From Rhodoferax sp. (GTDB taxonomy: Bacteria; Pseudomonadota; Gammaproteobacteria; Burkholderiales; Burkholderiaceae_C), in NCBI RefSeq assembly GCF_030697375.1, contig NZ_JAUYQD010000022.1:177333-241332 (forward strand): a stretch of DNA of 64,000 nucleotides, in the 5' to 3' direction. This document shows positions 60,758-64,000 of this stretch, in pieces; position 1 is the stretch's first letter; each line of letters begins with the position of its first letter. The notes below the pieces were generated by a model. That model was not told where the DNA came from, did not search any database, and saw only the letters and a program-made list of their open reading frames with translations. The position numbers were made by a program, and so were the translations under genes.

Positions 60758-62008
60758 ATGAACCCCTTTACCGCCCCCACACTGTCCCAACTCGCCCACA
60801 CCCACGGCACCCCGCTGTGGGTGTACAACGCCGACACCATCCAAAGCCAGATCCAGGCCCTGCGCGCCTTTGACGTGGTCCGTTTCGCCCAAAAGGCCAA
60901 CTCCAACACCCATATCCTGCGGCTGATGCGCTCCCAGGGCGTGCTGGTGGACTCGGTGTCGCTGGGCGAGATCGAGCGTGCGCTGGCCGCAGGCTATGTG
61001 CCCGGCCTGCACCAGGGGCACTACGAGATTGTCTTCACCGCCGACCTGCTGGACCACGCCACCCTGGTGCGGGTGGTGGAACTGGGTATTCCGGTGAACT
61101 GCGGCTCCATGGATATGCTGGACCAACTGGGCGCCGCGCACCCGGGCCACCCGGTGTGGCTGCGCATCAACCCCGGTTTTGGCCACGGCCACTCCAACAA
61201 AACCAATACCGGCGGCGAACACAGCAAACACGGCATCTGGCATGCCGAGCTGCCTGCGGCCCTGGCCAAGGTGCAAAGCAACGGCCTGCACCTGCTGGGC
61301 CTGCACATGCACATCGGCTCGGGTGTGGACTACAGCCACCTGCAAGAGGTGTGCGGCGCCATGGTGGCGCTGGTGGCCACGGTGCAGGCGCAGGGGCTGG
61401 ACCTGACGGCCATTTCGGCCGGCGGCGGTTTGTCCATTCCCTACCAGGATGGCGAACCGGTGGTGGACACCGCCCATTACTTCCAGTGCTGGGACGCCGC
61501 CCGCCAGCAGATTGCCACCCTGCTGGGCCACCCGGTCACGCTGGAGCTGGAGCCGGGGCGCTACCTGGTGGCGGAAAGCGGCGTGCTGGTGAGCGAGGTG
61601 CGCGCCACCAAGCACCAGGGTGCAGCGCACTTTGTGCTCGTGGACGCCGGCTTTAGCGACCTGATGCGCCCGTCCATGTACGGCAGCCACCACGGCATGA
61701 GCCTCATTGGCGCCGACGGCACACCCGCCGCAGGCCCCTTGGTGGAGACGGTGGTGGCCGGGCCGCTGTGCGAGTCGGGCGACGTTTTCACCCAGGGCGA
61801 GGGCGGCGTGGTGCTGAACCGGCCCTTGCCTGCCGCCCAGGTAGGAGATTTGCTGGTGGTGCACGACACCGGGGCCTACGGTGCGTCCATGTCCTCCAAC
61901 TACAACACCCGCCCCCTGATTCCAGAGGTGCTGGTGGAAAACGGTCAGGCCCGGGTAATCCGGCGCAGGCAAACTGTGGCGGAACTGCTGGCTTTGGAAG
62001 CGGTGTGA
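60758..62008 (+). CDS. lysA: Diaminopimelate decarboxylase
   Basis: LysA converts meso-diaminopimelate to lysine with PLP. The 416-residue alanine-racemase-fold enzyme has the PLP lysine in FAQKANSN (K46), VDSVSLGEIERALAAGY, the phosphate-binding region PGFGHGHSNKTNTGGEHSKH, HMHIGSGVDY, and the C-terminal active-site Cys in GPLCESGDVF. The sequence is strikingly like the E. coli type, including the divergent lysR, rather than the common longer bacterial type. This may be a second or acquired lysA. Confidence 0.92.
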   Translation: MNPFTAPTLSQLAHTHGTPLWVYNADTIQSQIQALRAFDVVRFAQKANSNTHILRLMRSQGVLVDSVSLGEIERALAAGYVPGLHQGHYEIVFTADLLDHATLVRVVELGIPVNCGSMDMLDQLGAAHPGHPVWLRINPGFGHGHSNKTNTGGEHSKHGIWHAELPAALAKVQSNGLHLLGLHMHIGSGVDYSHLQEVCGAMVALVATVQAQGLDLTAISAGGGLSIPYQDGEPVVDTAHYFQCWDAARQQIATLLGHPVTLELEPGRYLVAESGVLVSEVRATKHQGAAHFVLVDAGFSDLMRPSMYGSHHGMSLIGADGTPAAGPLVETVVAGPLCESGDVFTQGEGGVVLNRPLPAAQVGDLLVVHDTGAYGASMSSNYNTRPLIPEVLVENGQARVIRRRQTVAELLALEAV

Positions 62009-62156
62009 GGCCCGGCGCATTGCGCCACCACAAATAGTTCCAAAAAAGCAGGCTACAAATATCGCCCGGACGACAAAGCAGGGGTATACCCCGGCTTTGT
62101 TCTGCGGTGTGGCGACGCACAATTCGGCCGACTTCTTACCGGGACTTATATCCACC

Positions 62157-63317
62157 ATGCACAGCCCCAAAACGTTTCCCCCGTACGCCAAACCGTTGGG
62201 CGTGTTTGTTCTCTGGGTCTGTGCTGCATTGTCGAATGCCGCAATGGCCGAGCCTGGGGTCTTTGCGGACAGCATCACCCTGGGGCAAAGCACCACCCTG
62301 TCCGGCCCCTTGGGCGATTTGGGGCAGGACGTGCTCAAAGGCTCCAAAGTGTATTTTGATGCCCTGAATGCGCGCGGCGGTGTCAACGGCCGCAGCATCA
62401 AACTGGTGACCAAAGACGACGTGTACGACAGCAAAAAGACGCTGGAAAACGTGGAGGCCTTCATTGCCGGCGATGCCACCTTGGCTCTGTTTGGCACCTT
62501 TGGCACCCCCAACAACGAAGCCCTGCTGCCCGTTGCCCGCAAGGCGGGCCTACCGGTGCTGATGCCTTATAGCGGCGCGCCGTCGATCCGTGCCAAAACA
62601 TTCGATGGTGTCTTTAACCTGCGCGCCAGTTATGCCGACGAGGTGGAGCGGCTGGTGGACCACCTGTACACCGTGGGCATCCGAAAAATTGCGGTGGCTT
62701 ACCAGAACAATGCCTTTGGCAAAGAGGTGCTGGCGGCCACGGTCGAAACCATGGAGCGACGCAAACTCAAACCCCTGTTGGCCATTTCGGTGGAAAACAG
62801 CGCAAGTGACGCACCGACTGCCGCCGACAAACTGCTGGAAAGCCAGCCCGAGGCCGTGCTGCTGGCCCTGGCGGGCAAACCTGCGGTGGACGTGATCAAA
62901 AACGTCAACCAGCGCCGCCGGGGCCTGTCGATGTATGCCCTGTCCGTGTTGGCAACGCCCTCCAATCTGCGGGCGCTGGGCAAGGACGGAACCGGGGTGG
63001 CCATCACCCAGGTGGTGCCCTACCCCATGAACGCGTCTCTGGGCATCGTGCGGGAGTACCAGCAGGCCATGACGGCCGCCGGTTTCAGCGACTTTTCGCA
63101 CCTGAGCCTGGAGGGCTACATCAACGCCAAGGTCGTGACCGAAGGCCTGCGCCGCGCAGGCCGTGCGCCCACGCGTGCCAGCCTGGTGTCGGCCCTGGAG
63201 GGCATGAGCAACTACAACCTGGGGGGGCTGGTGGTGTCCTTCGGCCAAGGCGCCAGCAGCGGATCGCGTTTTGTGGAGCTGACCATGGTGAATGCGCAGG
63301 GCAAGCTGATCAAGTAG
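62157..63317 (+). CDS. Branched-chain-amino-acid-type ABC transporter substrate-binding protein
   Basis: The 386-residue periplasmic protein is of the Leu/Ile/Val-binding (Peripla_BP_6) type, with a signal peptide ending near NAAMAEPG. Typical parts are ITLGQSTTLSGPLGDLGQDV, YFDALNARGGVNGRSIKLVT, DDVYDSKKTLENVEAFI and the C-terminal YINAKVVTEGLRRAG. No permease or ATPase genes are adjacent in the window, so the ligand and partner are unknown; orphan copies are common in Comamonadaceae. ATG 62157 precedes the signal peptide; the upstream gap 62009-62156 shows no gene. Confidence 0.88.
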   Translation: MHSPKTFPPYAKPLGVFVLWVCAALSNAAMAEPGVFADSITLGQSTTLSGPLGDLGQDVLKGSKVYFDALNARGGVNGRSIKLVTKDDVYDSKKTLENVEAFIAGDATLALFGTFGTPNNEALLPVARKAGLPVLMPYSGAPSIRAKTFDGVFNLRASYADEVERLVDHLYTVGIRKIAVAYQNNAFGKEVLAATVETMERRKLKPLLAISVENSASDAPTAADKLLESQPEAVLLALAGKPAVDVIKNVNQRRRGLSMYALSVLATPSNLRALGKDGTGVAITQVVPYPMNASLGIVREYQQAMTAAGFSDFSHLSLEGYINAKVVTEGLRRAGRAPTRASLVSALEGMSNYNLGGLVVSFGQGASSGSRFVELTMVNAQGKLIK

Positions 63318-63469
63318 TGGTTGGCGTCCTATCCGCCGAGTTTTCTTCAGGCTAGCCGCCTTTGGCTTTGCATGCGGAAATCGCAAAACAGGCCCTGGAC
63401 ACCGCAATGATGGCTGCCGCCCGCTGGGCGATTGTTACCGTAGTTGTTGACATGGATACTGTGAGAAGG

Positions 63470-63673
63470 TTAGGAGCAACCTACCTTGCGACGGCGCAAC
63501 TCGGTACCCACGAGGCCCATGTCGGCCAATAACAGGGCATACGATTCGGGTTCTGGAACGGCAGCTGTTGTGTACGTCAAGTTGCCAAGAGGGTCGAAGG
63601 TAAGAATGGTCGGTTTAGTGGGCACAACAGGTGCCTTTGAAAGCAGGAATCTATTGTTGGCGATTCGTGGCAT
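63470..63673 (-). pseudogene. Remnant of a PEP-CTERM protein
   Basis: The last 25 residues are a PEP-CTERM sorting tail: VPEPESYALLLADMGLVG followed by the basic cluster RRRK. About 40 residues precede it with no signal peptide or domain, and the start is doubtful. A functional PEP-CTERM protein needs an N-terminal signal, so this is most likely the 3' end of a broken gene. The stretch 63318-63469 shows nothing I can name. Confidence 0.6.
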
Positions 63674-63874
63674 TTGCGAAATAGGCTGAATGGACTATGC
63701 CGCACGATCCCGTTGGCATGGGTGCCTTTTAGAAATTGCGCGCCCCCTCCAGCACACAGGTGCCGCGCAGGCCTTTGGCGGCTGGGCCCAGGCCGACAAA
63801 GCGCACTTTGCCGACGGCGCAAGCGTTGACCTGATCTATACCCGGAAGTAGGCGCGGTTGCAGGGCAATCGCAT
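63674..63874. other. Unassigned, possibly degraded coding sequence
   Basis: On the minus strand a frame open from 63929 to 63729 ends KVRFVGLGPAAKGLRGTCVL then EGARNF and has good codon bias, but its first part overlaps another plausible frame. A frameshifted or decayed gene is the simplest reading. No family was recognised. Confidence 0.3.
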
Positions 63875-64000
63875 CTAAATTGCCAGCACACCAAGGTCCA
63901 GCACCTTCTGCATATAAGCCGGGTCCCAACCCGCGCGGCTGCGCTTGTTCCTGATGCCCACCTTCAAGCTCGTTTCCCGCTTGAGCTGGGTGAGCGCTAC
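63875..64000 (-). CDS. C-terminal fragment of an unidentified protein (cut by window edge)
   Basis: The last 41 codons of a minus-strand frame read in from the right edge and end at TAG: KRETSLKVGIRNKRSRAGWD then PAYMQKVLDLGVLAI. Codon use fits a real gene of this genome. The protein cannot be identified from this length. Confidence 0.35.
   Translation of the reverse strand, partial: VALTQLKRETSLKVGIRNKRSRAGWDPAYMQKVLDLGVLAI

Noticed and set aside
62022..62100. Sequence with CTACAAATA and repeated GC-rich blocks before the binding-protein gene that looked like another dispersed repeat
   Set aside because: It lacks the palindromic head and the GGGGGCTAGAG tail of the family.

Overview
The window looks like a chromosomal segment of a betaproteobacterium of the Comamonadaceae (Rhodoferax/Polaromonas-like). 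The reasons are the order rpsP-rimM-trmD-rplS followed by a CoA-pyrophosphatase-type Nudix gene, a CobD/CbiB-family gene, rsgA, a pterin dehydratase, an M48 protease and orn; the BPSS1780-type membrane protein; the thrB2-type homoserine kinase next to polA; and high GC with GC-rich third codon positions. This is inferred from gene content, not from a database match. No tRNA, rRNA, CRISPR array or complete insertion sequence was seen.

Layout. 1-10 kb is housekeeping: a TM2-like membrane protein (cut by the window edge), a GNAT acetyltransferase, the ribosome-maturation operon rpsP-rimM-trmD-rplS, Nudix, CobD/CbiB-like, rsgA, phhB-like, M48 protease, orn and a DEAD-box helicase with a long leader. 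10-24 kb holds a beta-hydroxyacid dehydrogenase, GMP reductase, a UvrD/Rep helicase, a 700-base non-coding stretch built of two head-to-head repeats, arsC-like, a Tat-exported PhoX phosphatase behind a clear Pho box, a thrB-membrane protein-FecR operon, and polA. 24-27 kb has a ZIP metal transporter and a hemerythrin-DUF2249-NnrS-like operon behind an FNR/DNR-type box centred at about -41.5. 27-31.6 kb is a probable alkyl-sulfate module: sulfatase, GMC alcohol dehydrogenase and a divergent LysR regulator. 31.7-40 kb has a coiled-coil/SPOR-like membrane protein and a TetR-regulated RND efflux operon. 40-47 kb has a chemoreceptor and a glutamate/aspartate-type ABC transporter with two binding proteins, lying between a truncated and an intact copy of the same VOC gene.

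The most distinctive part is 47-59 kb. A 1560-residue trimeric autotransporter adhesin with an Ala/Thr heptad stalk of about 1000 residues is divergent from a 1171-residue regulator with a SARP-type DNA-binding/BTAD front, a degenerate class III cyclase-like domain, an AAA ATPase and a TPR-like tail. The same 39-bp element, containing two GCGTAAGAGG repeats at an 11-bp period, lies upstream of both the adhesin gene and a lipoprotein gene. The lipoprotein gene is followed by a small secreted protein and a second-copy-type apolipoprotein N-acyltransferase. I propose that the regulator controls this surface module. The regulator gene ends in a perfect 28-bp inverted repeat.

The last 5 kb holds a PIN-domain/antitoxin pair whose toxin lacks the first catalytic Asp, a divergent lysR-lysA pair, a branched-chain-amino-acid-type binding protein and a PEP-CTERM remnant.

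Running through the whole window is a roughly 48-bp palindromic repeat family, with nine copies found by eye. Several copies lie inside genes and are translated in frame; others supply a start codon, a stop codon or a ribosome binding site.
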